From contig WGLV01000020.1 in the NCBI GenBank assembly GCA_016125385.1, forward strand, positions 1 through 54,389: 54,389 nucleotides of DNA, written 5' to 3'. Positions 19,423-28,613 of the stretch are shown here, piece after piece. Numbering within the stretch: position 1 is the stretch's first letter; each line of letters opens with the position of its first letter. The notes beneath the pieces were generated by a model. It made no database searches. It saw only the letters and a list, made by a program, of their open reading frames with translations, and was not told the origin of the DNA. Origin of the DNA: a bacterium. GTDB lineage: Bacteria; Hinthialibacterota; Hinthialibacteria; Hinthialibacterales; Hinthialibacteraceae. The position numbers were made by a program, and so were the translations under genes.

Positions 19423-20298
19423 ATGAACCAGTCCGCCAGACCCGTATCCGCCGTCAGGCCCGAAGTTCGCCCGCTCGTCCGGCGTCTTACTCATCACGGT
19501 ATCCGCTCGATTTCAATTCTCGTTCTCGCCGCGCTGTGCGCCGCGGCGGCGGGTTGCGGCAACCGCGAGGTGAAAGAGCTGCAATCGACGGTCGACAGCC
19601 TGCAATCGAAACTATCCCAGTATCAGCAGTCGACCTCTCAAGAGACGCAGGAGACCAATCAGACGCTGGGTTCGATGAACCAGACGCTGAACAACCGGTT
19701 TCAGGAGTTACAATTCACGCAGGGCAACCTGCAATCGACCTTGCAACAGATGGCGAACCAGATTTCAGCGCTGGAGCAGAACGTGGACAAGCTGCAACAG
19801 CGGGTGAGCCGGCTGGAATCGTTCTCCACCGAAACGGCCACTCTCACGCAGGACCTGAACCGCTCGACCGCGTCGATTCAGAACACGCTGAACGATCAGG
19901 TAAAGACGCTGCAATCGTCGATTCAGACATTGCGGGCGGATTTTGACGCCCTGCAGACCGAAAGCCGCCGGGGCGATCAGGATTCAGCGGGTAAAATTCA
20001 GGCGGCGCAGGCCCAACTCGATAAACGAATCACCACCATCGAATCGAACAACCGCGCCGTCTATGAGAAAATTTTGAAGGAACTGGGCGCCAGCGTACCC
20101 GACAGCGTTCAACCCAGTCAGCCCACGACGTCCGGCGGACAGGGCGGCGGAGGGACATACGTCGTCAAGGGAGGCGACACATTGTCGAAAATCGCCTCGC
20201 AGTTCGGGGTCAGCATGCAGGCGATTCAGGACGCGAACGGCATCGACGACCCGTCGAAAATCTATCCGAATCAGACGCTCAAGATACCTCAACCCTGA
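19423..20298 (+). CDS. Coiled-coil lipoprotein with C-terminal LysM domain
   Basis: The 291-residue protein has a basic N-terminus, a hydrophobic segment and an AAGC lipobox-like site (Cys45), suggesting a lipid-anchored envelope protein. Residues about 50-215 are a long glutamine- and serine-rich coiled coil with heptad-like repeats. A LysM domain that binds peptidoglycan GlcNAc occupies about residues 245-290 (YVVKGGDTLSKIASQFGVS). It lies 98 bases upstream of tolQ, in a place where other bacteria may have CpoB/YbgF, which also has a coiled coil. The ATG at 19423 has GGGGGA upstream; the frame extends to 19300 without signal-peptide features. The role in cell-wall constriction is inferred from position. 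Confidence 0.8.
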   Translation: MNQSARPVSAVRPEVRPLVRRLTHHGIRSISILVLAALCAAAAGCGNREVKELQSTVDSLQSKLSQYQQSTSQETQETNQTLGSMNQTLNNRFQELQFTQGNLQSTLQQMANQISALEQNVDKLQQRVSRLESFSTETATLTQDLNRSTASIQNTLNDQVKTLQSSIQTLRADFDALQTESRRGDQDSAGKIQAAQAQLDKRITTIESNNRAVYEKILKELGASVPDSVQPSQPTTSGGQGGGGTYVVKGGDTLSKIASQFGVSMQAIQDANGIDDPSKIYPNQTLKIPQP

Positions 20299-20396
20299 CG
20301 ATACGGGGGTCGAATCATTTCCCGGTCTCAAGGATACGGTTTCAGGCAAGCGCCGTTATAATGCCCTAAAGTTTCACGTGAAAGGAATCGCGATCC

Positions 20397-21185
20397 ATGC
20401 CAGGCGCTTTTTTCGCGCGGTTGTCCATCGCGCAGATGGATGAAGCCCTGAATCAGGTGCTTCACAGTTCGCTTATGGGTTGGGGGATTTATCTATCCCT
20501 GCTGCTTTTTTCAGTTTACACATGGGGCATGATCATCAAGAAAGCGTTGCAGCTGCGGGTGGAGAAGCATAAGTCGTCCGCATTCCGCAAACGCTTCGCC
20601 GAGCTGGAAGGCAACATCGTCAAGCTGGCGGAAGAAGGGATCATGCCCGCCAGCAGCGCGGCGCGGCTGTTCGTCTCGGCGTATGAAGAGTTGAGACTGT
20701 GGGCGACGCTCGACCGCGACCGCAACTGCATCGTGGCGGAACGCCCGGTCATCAACGCGCTGGAGCGCACCCTCGACCGCGCCATCGAACTGGAAAAAGA
20801 GTTCTGGGAACGGGGCGCCACCACGCTGGCGACGATCTCGACCACGGCGCCGCTGCTCGGTCTGCTGGGGACGGTGTGGGGCCTGTTCTTTTCGTTTCAG
20901 GACATGAAAGACATGGCCAACGCCAGCATCGCCACCGTGGCGCCCGGCATCTCGGAGGCGCTGCTCACCACTGTGGCGGGGTTACTCGTGGCGATTCCAG
21001 CCGTTTTTGCTTATAACGGGATCACGCGGTCGGTGCGGGTGATCGAGACGCAGCTGGAGACCTTCGCCTACGAGATCATCAACCGGTTCGACCGGCAGAT
21101 CGTGGTGATTCCCGGTCAGGCGCAGACCCGTTCGATTTCATCGGAAAAGCCGCTGGCGGCGAGGAGAAGCCGTGCCGCTACGTAA
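20397..21185 (+). CDS. tolQ: TolQ/ExbB proton channel protein
   Basis: TolQ and TolR form the inner-membrane proton channel that energises the Tol-Pal system. The 262-residue protein has three predicted membrane segments, near residues 25-47, 145-170 and 185-207. The signature TTAPLLGLLGTVWGL and GISEALLTTVAGLLVAIPAVFAY are characteristic of the MotA/TolQ/ExbB family. An AAAGGA site lies before the ATG. The next gene overlaps it by 14 bases. The locus with tolB and pal makes TolQ more likely than ExbB. Confidence 0.94.
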   Translation: MPGAFFARLSIAQMDEALNQVLHSSLMGWGIYLSLLLFSVYTWGMIIKKALQLRVEKHKSSAFRKRFAELEGNIVKLAEEGIMPASSAARLFVSAYEELRLWATLDRDRNCIVAERPVINALERTLDRAIELEKEFWERGATTLATISTTAPLLGLLGTVWGLFFSFQDMKDMANASIATVAPGISEALLTTVAGLLVAIPAVFAYNGITRSVRVIETQLETFAYEIINRFDRQIVVIPGQAQTRSISSEKPLAARRSRAAT

Positions 21186-21591
21186 AGCCCGATACCGCCG
21201 CGAGCCGGTGACGGACGTGAACGTCACCAACCTAATCGACATTGTCATGGTGATGTTGATCGTGTTCATTCTGGTCTCGAATTTCGTGCAGACCGGGCTG
21301 GATATCGACGTGCCGAACGTTCGCTACGTGCAGACCTCGGGCAAGGAAAAGATTCTGATCGGGGTCAACACCACGGGCGAGATTTCGCTGAATGGGGAAA
21401 CCGTAACGCAAGACGAACTGCCGGCCCGGCTGGAGGCGCTGAAGGCGCAGTATCCAGACGAGCAGGTTTTTATCAAAGCGGATGAAAAAGCGTTCGTGGG
21501 CGACTTCATGGGCGTTGCCTCCATCGCCAAGATGGTGGGTTTCGAGAAGATCAACGTCCCCGCGGAGTTGCTGAAAGCGCAAAAAAAATAG
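21172..21591 (+). CDS. tolR: TolR/ExbD family protein
   Basis: The 139-residue protein starts with GTG, preceded by GGAG at about 6 bases, and overlaps the tolQ 3' end by 14 bases. A single membrane helix near residues 20-40 carries the aspartate essential for proton movement (NLIDIVMVMLIVFIL). The periplasmic domain ends with the EKINVPAELL segment. Partner of TolQ in the same complex. Confidence 0.93.
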   Translation: MPLRKARYRREPVTDVNVTNLIDIVMVMLIVFILVSNFVQTGLDIDVPNVRYVQTSGKEKILIGVNTTGEISLNGETVTQDELPARLEALKAQYPDEQVFIKADEKAFVGDFMGVASIAKMVGFEKINVPAELLKAQKK

Positions 21592-21603
21592 CCGCCGAGC
21601 GCC

Positions 21604-22431
21604 ATGCATACCAGCAACAAACCGTACGTGATTTCATTCGGATTGCACATCGTCATCTTTTTGTGCATTCTGCTCGCGCCGGAGGCCAAATACCGGGCGC
21701 GGGAGGCGTACGTGCCCATGAGCGTCGAGGCGTTCACTCCCCCTCAACCCCAGCCGCAGCCTCCCAGGCAGCCGGAGCCCGAACCGGAGCCGCCGAAAAA
21801 AGAAGAACCCAAGCCGAAGGATAAAATCAAGGATCCGGACGCGATTCGGGAACTGCTAAAGAAGGAACTGGAGAAGACCCCGACTCCCAAGAAGGAGCCA
21901 ACGAAGAAGCCGACTCCCACATCCAAGCCCAAGCCGACGCCGAAGCCGACTTCGAAACCCCAGCCGACGGCCACGCCCCCCGCGACGCCGCCGCCGACGC
22001 CCGCCGCGACGATGACTCCATTGCCGGAGCCAACGTTTCCGATGATTCCCATCAGCGAGGCGGTGAACAACCCGATGCAGATGGCGAACCCGACGGCGCT
22101 GCCCAACACAACGATGATTTACGGCGAGCCGGGCGCGGATTCATACGGCTTTGGGGATTACACATCCAAACTGAATTATTATCTGACCATTAACTGGAAG
22201 GAACCGTCGGTCCGGCGTCCGGAGCGCAAAGAATACGTCAGTTACGTTTCATTCACCGTCATGCGGGACGGCAGCATCACCGACGTCAAACTTGAAAAAT
22301 CGTCCGGCTGGCCGGTGATGGATGAATCGGTGCTTGAATCGGTCAAGCGGACGGACGGCATGGCGAAGCTGCCGGAGGATTACAAGGGCAGCCGAATTCG
22401 GGTTTGGTTCCCGTTTGTTCTTCCGTTATAA
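21604..22431 (+). CDS. TonB/TolA-like periplasm-spanning protein
   Basis: The 275-residue protein has one N-terminal membrane helix (VISFGLHIVIFLCILLAP). Next comes a long proline-, lysine- and glutamate-rich linker (about residues 40-145) with KPTPTSKP-type repeats that could span the periplasm. The C-terminal domain (about residues 190-275) has the TonB/TolA-type fold: YVSYVSFTVMRDGSITDVKL and the MDESVLESVKR helix. It starts 12 bases after tolR. By position it plays the TolA role, though the C-terminal domain looks more TonB-like. Confidence 0.88.
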   Translation: MHTSNKPYVISFGLHIVIFLCILLAPEAKYRAREAYVPMSVEAFTPPQPQPQPPRQPEPEPEPPKKEEPKPKDKIKDPDAIRELLKKELEKTPTPKKEPTKKPTPTSKPKPTPKPTSKPQPTATPPATPPPTPAATMTPLPEPTFPMIPISEAVNNPMQMANPTALPNTTMIYGEPGADSYGFGDYTSKLNYYLTINWKEPSVRRPERKEYVSYVSFTVMRDGSITDVKLEKSSGWPVMDESVLESVKRTDGMAKLPEDYKGSRIRVWFPFVLPL

Positions 22432-22491
22432 TAACGCCGTTCGTTTTACTTATTATGCAACCATCTTCAAAATCGGGTTGAGGTACACAAT

Positions 22492-23952
22492 ATGAAGTCG
22501 AGTCTCGTCCGCGGTAGTTGGGCCGTATTATTCTTCTGTCTTACATTCAGCGCGTTCGCTCAGGACGCCAACGCTCCCGCGCCAACGTCACCCACCAACT
22601 TGACGCCCGGCCAGCAAGTGATCGGCCCCGCCGTCGTTGCTCCCGGCCGCCCGGCGGTCATCATGTTGGGAAAACCCACCACGCAAACGCCGTTCACCAA
22701 CCAGGACGCGATCTTACAGGAACTGTACGACCTGTTCGATTTCGACTTGAAGATGTCGAACGCGTTCGTGGTGTACACGGAATCGTACAGCCCGCAGGCG
22801 GCGTACCTGTTCAGGCAGGACGCGGAACGCGGGACCATCGATTATATCGGCTGGAAGCAGTTGAAAGTGGATGGACGCGAGCTGGACTATCTCGCGAAAG
22901 TCGAGCTGGTTCCGCGCGGCGAAGGGCAGTTCGCATTGAACCTGCTGGTATTCGATCTGGTGCAGGAGACGCGCGCCATCGGCCGCGCCTATGGCGGCGA
23001 GCCTCATCCGCCCTTCCCCCGCTCGGCGTTGCGGCGCGCGGGCCACAAAGCCACCAGCGACGTGATTTCGACGCTGACGAACGATCGCATCACGCCGATC
23101 ACCGAAAGCCGCTTCGCCTTCGTCAACCAAGCGCCGGGCACGAAAACCAAGGAAATCTGCCTGATCGACTACGACGGCCATCCCAGCAGTTTTCAGCGGA
23201 TCACCTACTATAACTCGTCGACCCTGTTCCCCGACTGGTCGCCCACCGGCGACGCGTTGGCGTACGTCTCATTGAAAGACGACTGGGCCGACAGTTTCAT
23301 CCAATACCTGGGCAGCGGCGAAGTGAAGAAGCTGGCCGCGTTCAAGGGAACCAACACCACGCCGCGCTGGGCGCCCGACAACCAGAACCTGGCGATCTCG
23401 CTCTCGGCCGAGGGCAACGCCGAAATCTACCTGATGTCGAAAAACGGCGGCAAGCCGCTCAAGCGGCTGACCCATAACCCCGCCGCCGACATCTCGCCCG
23501 ACTTCAGCCCGAGCGGCAACCAGATCGCCTTCACCTCAGACCGCAGCGGCGCGCCCAAAATTTATATCATGGACTCGGAAGGCGCGGCGACGCGGCTGCT
23601 CTCGTATATCGACCGCAAGTGCGACACTCCGTTCTGGTCGCCGGTTCCGCCTCCGGGCGAGAACGACCTGCGCGTCGCGTTCTGCGGGTTTTACGACAAC
23701 CTGCAGGGCGACATTTATACCGTCCGGCCCGACGGTCAGGGCATGATTCCCATCAGCGACGGGCGATCGGACAACAAGAACCCGACCTGGTCGCCCAACG
23801 CGCATTACGTGGCGTTCGCCTCAAACCGGGGCGGCAAGTATGACATTTATATCGCCCGCAGCGACGGCAAACCGCTGGCGACGGGCGACCAGTATTACCG
23901 CGTCACCAAAGTTGCGGGCGACAATCTGCAACCCTCCTGGTCGCCGAATTGA
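22492..23952 (+). CDS. tolB: Tol-Pal system protein TolB
   Basis: The 486-residue protein has a cleavable signal peptide (residues 1-23, ending AFA). The N-terminal alpha/beta domain is followed by a six-bladed beta-propeller of WD40-like repeats with the family phrases ITESRFAFVNQ, PDWSPTGDALAYVS, PDFSPSGNQIAFTSDRSG and PTWSPNAHYVAFASNRGG. TolB in the periplasm binds Pal and TolA. It ends about 465 bases before pal, so a promoter of its own for pal is likely. Confidence 0.95.
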   Translation: MKSSLVRGSWAVLFFCLTFSAFAQDANAPAPTSPTNLTPGQQVIGPAVVAPGRPAVIMLGKPTTQTPFTNQDAILQELYDLFDFDLKMSNAFVVYTESYSPQAAYLFRQDAERGTIDYIGWKQLKVDGRELDYLAKVELVPRGEGQFALNLLVFDLVQETRAIGRAYGGEPHPPFPRSALRRAGHKATSDVISTLTNDRITPITESRFAFVNQAPGTKTKEICLIDYDGHPSSFQRITYYNSSTLFPDWSPTGDALAYVSLKDDWADSFIQYLGSGEVKKLAAFKGTNTTPRWAPDNQNLAISLSAEGNAEIYLMSKNGGKPLKRLTHNPAADISPDFSPSGNQIAFTSDRSGAPKIYIMDSEGAATRLLSYIDRKCDTPFWSPVPPPGENDLRVAFCGFYDNLQGDIYTVRPDGQGMIPISDGRSDNKNPTWSPNAHYVAFASNRGGKYDIYIARSDGKPLATGDQYYRVTKVAGDNLQPSWSPN

Positions 23953-24416
23953 TCGGCGGGGACGAGTAGTAGCAACTATTTTCAAAATTTTCGACCGGCG
24001 GCGCTTGCGGAGGTTGCAGGGCATCGAGCCGCTGATAAAATTTTGTCGATTTATTTTTGATTTCAGACATCACGCCGACATCAATGGGCCGCCGATTGCG
24101 ACGGGGTAAAACTCACCCGCCAACGCGGCCCATGAGTTTATCCGCGCATAATCCAGCGCGTAGCGGCGGCGAGATCACAAAAAAGAGAATCTTTCGTCTG
24201 GACCCACAGCGAAGAAAACGTCACAAGGCGAAAGGAGCGTGGTGATAAAAAGCGGTGCAAAATCGCAAAATTCCAAGATTCATCGTTAAATTGCTTGCAT
24301 GAAACGTTGGATCGGTGTAGACTTAAAGCACTAAAAGCGTCCCAAAAGGCGCCTCAACTGTAAAAAAATCAATAAAAAATAAGACGTTAACGTTCCACCG
24401 GGAGGTTGTTCCAGAA
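23953..24416. other. Long gap between tolB and pal
   Basis: No coding region is seen. The stretch contains two AT-rich palindromic segments that pair with each other (CAAAATTTT near 23981 and AAAATTTTG near 24036), and a sigma70-like promoter at 24295-24323 that would serve pal. Confidence 0.55.
24295..24323 (+). promoter_or_regulatory. Sigma70-like promoter for pal
   Basis: TTGCAT at 24295-24300 is followed by a 17-base spacer and TAGACT at 24318-24323. The leader to the pal start would be about 87 bases. Four of six bases match at each box. Confidence 0.5.
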
Positions 24417-24965
24417 ATGACCGTAAAATCGAAATCCTTGTTATTGGTTCTGGTGTTGGTTTTGACTGCTGGCATGATGGTCGGTTGCGGATGCAGCCCC
24501 ACGAGCAAAGGCGCTCACGCTTTCGCCCAAAAGGCGGGCGGTGAAGAACAGCCGCCGAAAGATGTATTTGACGATACCCGTCCAACGGGTGAGATTCCTC
24601 TCACGCAGTATCCGGGCGCGGAAGGTCTCTGCCAGCGCATCCACTTCGATTACGACAAGTCGAACATCAAGCCGGAGTGGACCGATTGTCTGGATCGCAT
24701 CGCCGCTTTCATCGTTCAGCATCCTAACCTGATCCTGATCGTCGAAGGCCACTGCGACGAGCGCGGCTCCAACGAATACAACATGGCTCTTGGCGAACGC
24801 CGCGCCATGTCGACCAAAGATTATCTGGCCCAGCGCGGAGTGAAGGTTCAGATGATCAACACCCGCTCGAAGGGTGAAGAAATGCCGCTGGCCGACTGCC
24901 ACAACGAAAGCTGCTGGTGGCAGAACCGCCGGGCTGAGTTCTACGTACTCGAAACCGCCCGGTAA
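24417..24965 (+). CDS. pal: Peptidoglycan-associated lipoprotein Pal
   Basis: The 182-residue protein has a signal peptide with a lipid-attachment cysteine near residue 24 (MMVGC) and a C-terminal OmpA-like peptidoglycan-binding domain from about residue 70. The diagnostic motif EGHCDERGSNEYNMALGERRA contains the arginine and aspartate that bind diaminopimelate. Pal anchors the outer membrane to the wall and binds TolB. GGGAGG lies 11 bases before the start. A strong terminator follows the stop, closing the Tol-Pal locus. Confidence 0.95.
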   Translation: MTVKSKSLLLVLVLVLTAGMMVGCGCSPTSKGAHAFAQKAGGEEQPPKDVFDDTRPTGEIPLTQYPGAEGLCQRIHFDYDKSNIKPEWTDCLDRIAAFIVQHPNLILIVEGHCDERGSNEYNMALGERRAMSTKDYLAQRGVKVQMINTRSKGEEMPLADCHNESCWWQNRRAEFYVLETAR

Positions 24966-24984
24966 TTCAGCGACACTGAAAAGC

Positions 24985-25018
24985 AAAAGCCGCGGGGGCT
25001 GGCCTCCGCGGCTTTTTT
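24985..25018 (+). terminator. Rho-independent terminator after pal
   Basis: The arms AAAAGCCGCGG (24985-24995) and CCGCGGCTTTT pair around a short G/C-rich loop and are followed by a T-run (CTTTTTTG). The stop of pal is 20 bases upstream. Confidence 0.9.
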
Positions 25019-25072
25019 GTTTGGGTAAAGCGCCGGGTTTTTGAAAGCGTGAACCCGGCCCGTCGGTTTGCG

Positions 25073-25657
25073 TTAATTGATGGAAAAGTCGTCTGTCATG
25101 AACAGGTCGCGAAACTTGCGGTACGCCGGGTCATCCAGCACGCTGGCCTTCTCAAGCACCTGTTGATATTCGCCGAACTGTTCGCTGAACATCTTGTTGA
25201 CCTTGAGGCGCTTGCTGGAATACTGATCGGGCTGGTTGGGGAACACGATTCGGTGCGCGGGAAGCTCGTATTCTGAGAGGTGTTCATACGCGATGGCGTA
25301 GGAGCGCTTGCCTTCATCCTGATACACCGGCTTGCCGAACAGGCTCGACCACCACAGAATCATTTCGCCAATGGTTTCGTAATAGCGGATCATCTCACGC
25401 GGCGAATCAGGCTCGGCGCCGCAATGGGCGAGCGCCTGCTGTATTGTGGATTCTCCGGCGGCGGGCATGGGCAGAAAGCGGATCAGGACTTTGGTGAGGT
25501 AATCGAGCGCGAGCGGATCGGGAATCCAGTGATTGCGCAAAAAAGAGCGGCTCAATATGTCTCTGAACATGATGAGCAGTTCGGGGTAGGCGTCGCGGTA
25601 GCGGGCTTTGGCCGCCGCGTCCCACTGCTGATCCATCGGATGAAGCGTCACACGCAT
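25073..25657 (-). CDS. Uncharacterised protein
   Basis: The 194-residue protein has no recognised motif. It is mostly helical by composition, with aromatic residues and charged segments (YRDAYPELLIMFRDILSRSF, MIRYYETIGEMILWWSSLF) and no signal peptide or membrane helix. A GAGGTG site lies 6 bases before the ATG at 25657, supporting translation. It is convergent with pal and its terminator and divergent from the methyltransferase. No function is proposed. Confidence 0.72.
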   Translation of the reverse strand: MRVTLHPMDQQWDAAAKARYRDAYPELLIMFRDILSRSFLRNHWIPDPLALDYLTKVLIRFLPMPAAGESTIQQALAHCGAEPDSPREMIRYYETIGEMILWWSSLFGKPVYQDEGKRSYAIAYEHLSEYELPAHRIVFPNQPDQYSSKRLKVNKMFSEQFGEYQQVLEKASVLDDPAYRKFRDLFMTDDFSIN

Positions 25658-25860
25658 CAAATCACCTCAACCGGTTTGATATGGGTTTTCCGCGCCAACA
25701 AACGGTTGGTTCAGAACCGTTTTCCGGAGATGGAAGAGCGAAGCGCTTTTCAACGGCTCCGGTACTGGTTATTCTATCATAAACCTAACCAATTCAACCA
25801 ACTTTTTTAGTCAGGATTCACCGGGCGCGCCGCCGGAATTCCCGCCCGGAAAACCCGTTC

Positions 25861-26613
25861 ATGAGCGACCCCAGCCAGCAGTGGAAAAATTTTTACCGTA
25901 ACGAATACGCCGATCACTGGCGCCAGTTCGCTTCCGAGCTCAGCCAGCAGGATTATCACGTGCGCTACCAGAGTCTGTGCCTGGCGCCGTTGAGCGGGTT
26001 GCATGGCCAGCGCGTGCTGGAAGTGGGCGCGGGGCGCGGCGACCTGATCGAGCGCTTCACACCCGCGGATAACTTCGTCACCGGCTGCGACCTGTCGTGG
26101 GGAAACCTGCTGGCCTGTCAGTCGCGATTCGCCGGGCGCGAGACGCCGGTCGAGCTGGTACACGCCGACGCGGAAACGTTGCCGTTTCGAGACGGGACGT
26201 TCGACGCGGTCTACAGCCTGAGCGTGTTGTTCTACTGCCCGAGCGTCAGCCGCGCGGTGGACGAGATGTTTCGGGTGACGCGCCCGGGCGGGCTGGTGGT
26301 TTTTGACATGCTGAACGCATTGCATGTCACCTCGCTGACGAATCACATCTGGCGGCGGCTGCGGCGCTGGATGGGCCGCGACCTGGGGCTGACCTCGCTG
26401 TCGTCTCCGGCGGAACTGCATCGCGCAATCTCACGCCACGCCGACGATTATCACCTGTACGGAAACTACCTCGTGCTGCCCGCCGGGCTGCCGGTGTTGA
26501 AGGAGGCGGGCAACCTGTGCCGGTATGTTCCATCGCTGGCATACGCGATGCGCGAGGGCGCGGGCGCGTGGCTGGGGCATAAGCTGCTGGCGCACGCGCG
26601 AAAGCGAGGCTAG
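25861..26613 (+). CDS. SAM-dependent methyltransferase, class I
   Basis: The 250-residue protein shows the class I Rossmann-like motifs: LEVGAGRGDLIERF for SAM binding near residue 57, an acidic residue after the second strand (GCDLSWGNLL), HADAETLPF before the catalytic face, and VTRPGGLVVFDM in the fifth strand region. The fold resembles the Methyltransf_11 group. The substrate is unknown. A glycosyltransferase follows 140 bases later on the same strand, so glycolipid or polysaccharide modification is possible but only suggested by position. Confidence 0.88.
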   Translation: MSDPSQQWKNFYRNEYADHWRQFASELSQQDYHVRYQSLCLAPLSGLHGQRVLEVGAGRGDLIERFTPADNFVTGCDLSWGNLLACQSRFAGRETPVELVHADAETLPFRDGTFDAVYSLSVLFYCPSVSRAVDEMFRVTRPGGLVVFDMLNALHVTSLTNHIWRRLRRWMGRDLGLTSLSSPAELHRAISRHADDYHLYGNYLVLPAGLPVLKEAGNLCRYVPSLAYAMREGAGAWLGHKLLAHARKRG

Positions 26614-26670
26614 AGTTGATTTTCACCCCTGTCTCCGGAATTTCATTCCGTACTCAAACCGGTTTTTAAG

Positions 26671-26770
26671 ATGAATTCATTTTCACCCGCCCGCCCTGTC
26701 CCATTTTTTTGCCAGGTTTCCTCGGCCGACGGCCTCGTCAACCCGGCTTTAAATTATGAATATGAATTCA
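26671..26770. repeat. Inverted-repeat element, copy A
   Basis: About 100 bases long, starting ATGAATTCATTTTC and ending in the inverted-complement-like GAATATGAATTCA. The middle carries CCTCGGCCGACGGCCTCGTC, a hairpin core also seen in the other copies. Two related copies lie at 39569-39667 and 43797-43900. The glycosyltransferase reading frame begins inside this copy. Confidence 0.75.
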
Positions 26771-27946
26771 ACCAAGCGCCTGAATTTAAACATTCTCATG
26801 GAAAATGATCTAACCGCTGGGATTCCCGTCATTCTGCTGACCACCGACTCGACCCTCTGCGGCACGGAGCGCATGGTGCTGGCGCTGGCGCGCTCGCTCA
26901 ACCGCTCGAAGTACCAACCCGTCATCGTTTGCATGAAGGGAACGGGCGAGCTGATCGATGCGGCGCGCGCGGGGGGAATCGACGCGTATAACCTCGACAT
27001 GCAGGACGGCGCGCTGAGCGGGCTGTTGCGCTGGCGCGCGCTCTTTCGCGACCGGCGGCCAAAGATCATTCACAGTTTTCTGTTTCATTCAAACCTGCTG
27101 GCGCGGATGACGAAGTTGCGCCACCCCGGCGTGCGCGTGATCGCGGGCATCCGTACGGTGTACACACGAGAAGCGTACGGTGCGTTTTACGCTCGCGCCG
27201 AACGCGCGACGCACTGGCTCGATTCGCTCTATGCGGCCAACTCGGAACAGGGCCGGCTCAGCGCGGAACGGAACATCGGCCTGGCGCCGAGCAAGCTGCG
27301 AGTGGTGGTGAACGGCGTTGAGCCCGCGCGGTTCGACGCGCCGCATGAAGAGATACGGCGAACGGCGCGGGCTGAGTTCGGCTTCAGCGATGACGACCTG
27401 GTGGCGGGCGTGGTGGCGCAACTGCGCCCCGCCAAGCGGCACGACCTGCTGCTCGACGCCGCCGCCCGGCTGAAAGACGAATTCGCCGGGCTCAAGTTGT
27501 TGATCGTCGGCAAGGATGAAGGCGATGGACGCGAACAGGCGTTGCGCGAGCAGGCGGAACGGCTGGGCCTGGGCGATCGCGTCACCTTCAGCGGATACCG
27601 CGCCGACGCGAGGCGGCTGTTGCGTGGCATGGACCTGTTCGTGCTGCCTTCCAGCGTTGAGGGGATTCCCGTCTCAGTGATGGAAGCGATGGAGGCGGGG
27701 CTTCCAGCGATCGCGACGCGGGTGGGAGGAGTTCCCGACGTGATCGAAGACGGGGTAAGCGGGGCGATCATCGAGCCGGAAAACATTGACGCGCTGACGG
27801 AGGCGATGCGGCGCCTGCTGGCTGACGCGGGGTTACGCGAACGGATGGGCGCCGCCGCGCGCGAACGGATCGCATCGCATTTTTCGGTGGATGCGATGGC
27901 GCGAAAATTCGAAGCGCTCTACGCGGAAGCGCTCGGAGCGAGATAA
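26756..27946 (+). CDS. GT4-family glycosyltransferase
   Basis: The 396-residue protein has the two Rossmann-like domains of GT-B glycosyltransferases. The N-terminal domain starts IPVILLTTDSTLCGTERM. The C-terminal domain has VAQLRPAKRHDLLLDA, LLIVGKDEG and the EX7E motif EGIPVSVME near residues 301-309 that binds the nucleotide-sugar. Members retain the anomeric configuration and commonly build lipid-linked or capsular glycans. The first 14 residues are encoded within or next to repeat copy A, so translation may instead begin at the in-frame ATG at 26798; neither start has a clear ribosome binding site. A small membrane-anchored protein is convergent at its end. Confidence 0.9.
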   Translation: MNMNSTKRLNLNILMENDLTAGIPVILLTTDSTLCGTERMVLALARSLNRSKYQPVIVCMKGTGELIDAARAGGIDAYNLDMQDGALSGLLRWRALFRDRRPKIIHSFLFHSNLLARMTKLRHPGVRVIAGIRTVYTREAYGAFYARAERATHWLDSLYAANSEQGRLSAERNIGLAPSKLRVVVNGVEPARFDAPHEEIRRTARAEFGFSDDDLVAGVVAQLRPAKRHDLLLDAAARLKDEFAGLKLLIVGKDEGDGREQALREQAERLGLGDRVTFSGYRADARRLLRGMDLFVLPSSVEGIPVSVMEAMEAGLPAIATRVGGVPDVIEDGVSGAIIEPENIDALTEAMRRLLADAGLRERMGAAARERIASHFSVDAMARKFEALYAEALGAR

Positions 27947-27973
27947 ACGACCGAACAGCCCGAGCGAATCATG

Positions 27974-28366
27974 TTATTTCTTCTGTTTTTCCATTATACC
28001 TTCGCAACTCCATCCGCCATCCATCCGCACGATCACTCCTTCGACGGGGGAGCGGATCTGCGTGGAAACCATAGATCCGCCACCGTGCATTTCGACGCGG
28101 ATTTCATCTTCCGGACGAGTTTTTCGAATCTCAACCCGGGAGACATGCGAATCGGTCAGTTCCCAAGGCAACACGCCGGATATCTTTTCGCGCCGGCCGT
28201 CGCGGATGTACTCTCCGATGAAAGGGACGCCTTCAGCGCCCGACAACTGAACCGTGACCTCATACTCGTTCACCACATGCGGGAAAAGCAGGTTATGCGC
28301 CAGCAAGCCGCCGAAAACAACCACTCCAAAGACAAACAGCAGGATCAATACGATTCGCCGGTTCAT
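27974..28366 (-). CDS. Small membrane-anchored protein of unknown function
   Basis: The 130-residue protein has one N-terminal membrane helix (IVLILLFVFGVVVFGGLLA) and a beta-rich remainder that would lie outside the cytoplasm. No domain is recognised. GGGAGG lies 8 bases before the start, a good site. The stop is 27 bases from that of the glycosyltransferase on the other strand. Confidence 0.75.
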   Translation of the reverse strand: MNRRIVLILLFVFGVVVFGGLLAHNLLFPHVVNEYEVTVQLSGAEGVPFIGEYIRDGRREKISGVLPWELTDSHVSRVEIRKTRPEDEIRVEMHGGGSMVSTQIRSPVEGVIVRMDGGWSCEGIMEKQKK

Positions 28367-28613
28367 CGTATACGCCTCCCGAAAGGTCTTTCACTCTACT
28401 GGCCGCCAGAACATCGTTCATTCTGACACCCGCTATAGAATACGAAATTCATCAATCAAGCATTCATTGAGGACAACATAAATCGCATCTACGTCATCAC
28501 GGGATGATATCATGACAGCCGTCATAGATGCACTTGACGTGCTGTTTTTCCGCATGAAAGAATTCATCATACAAGCCGCGATTATCGGATCGCGTGAAAG
28601 GAATCAAGCCTGA

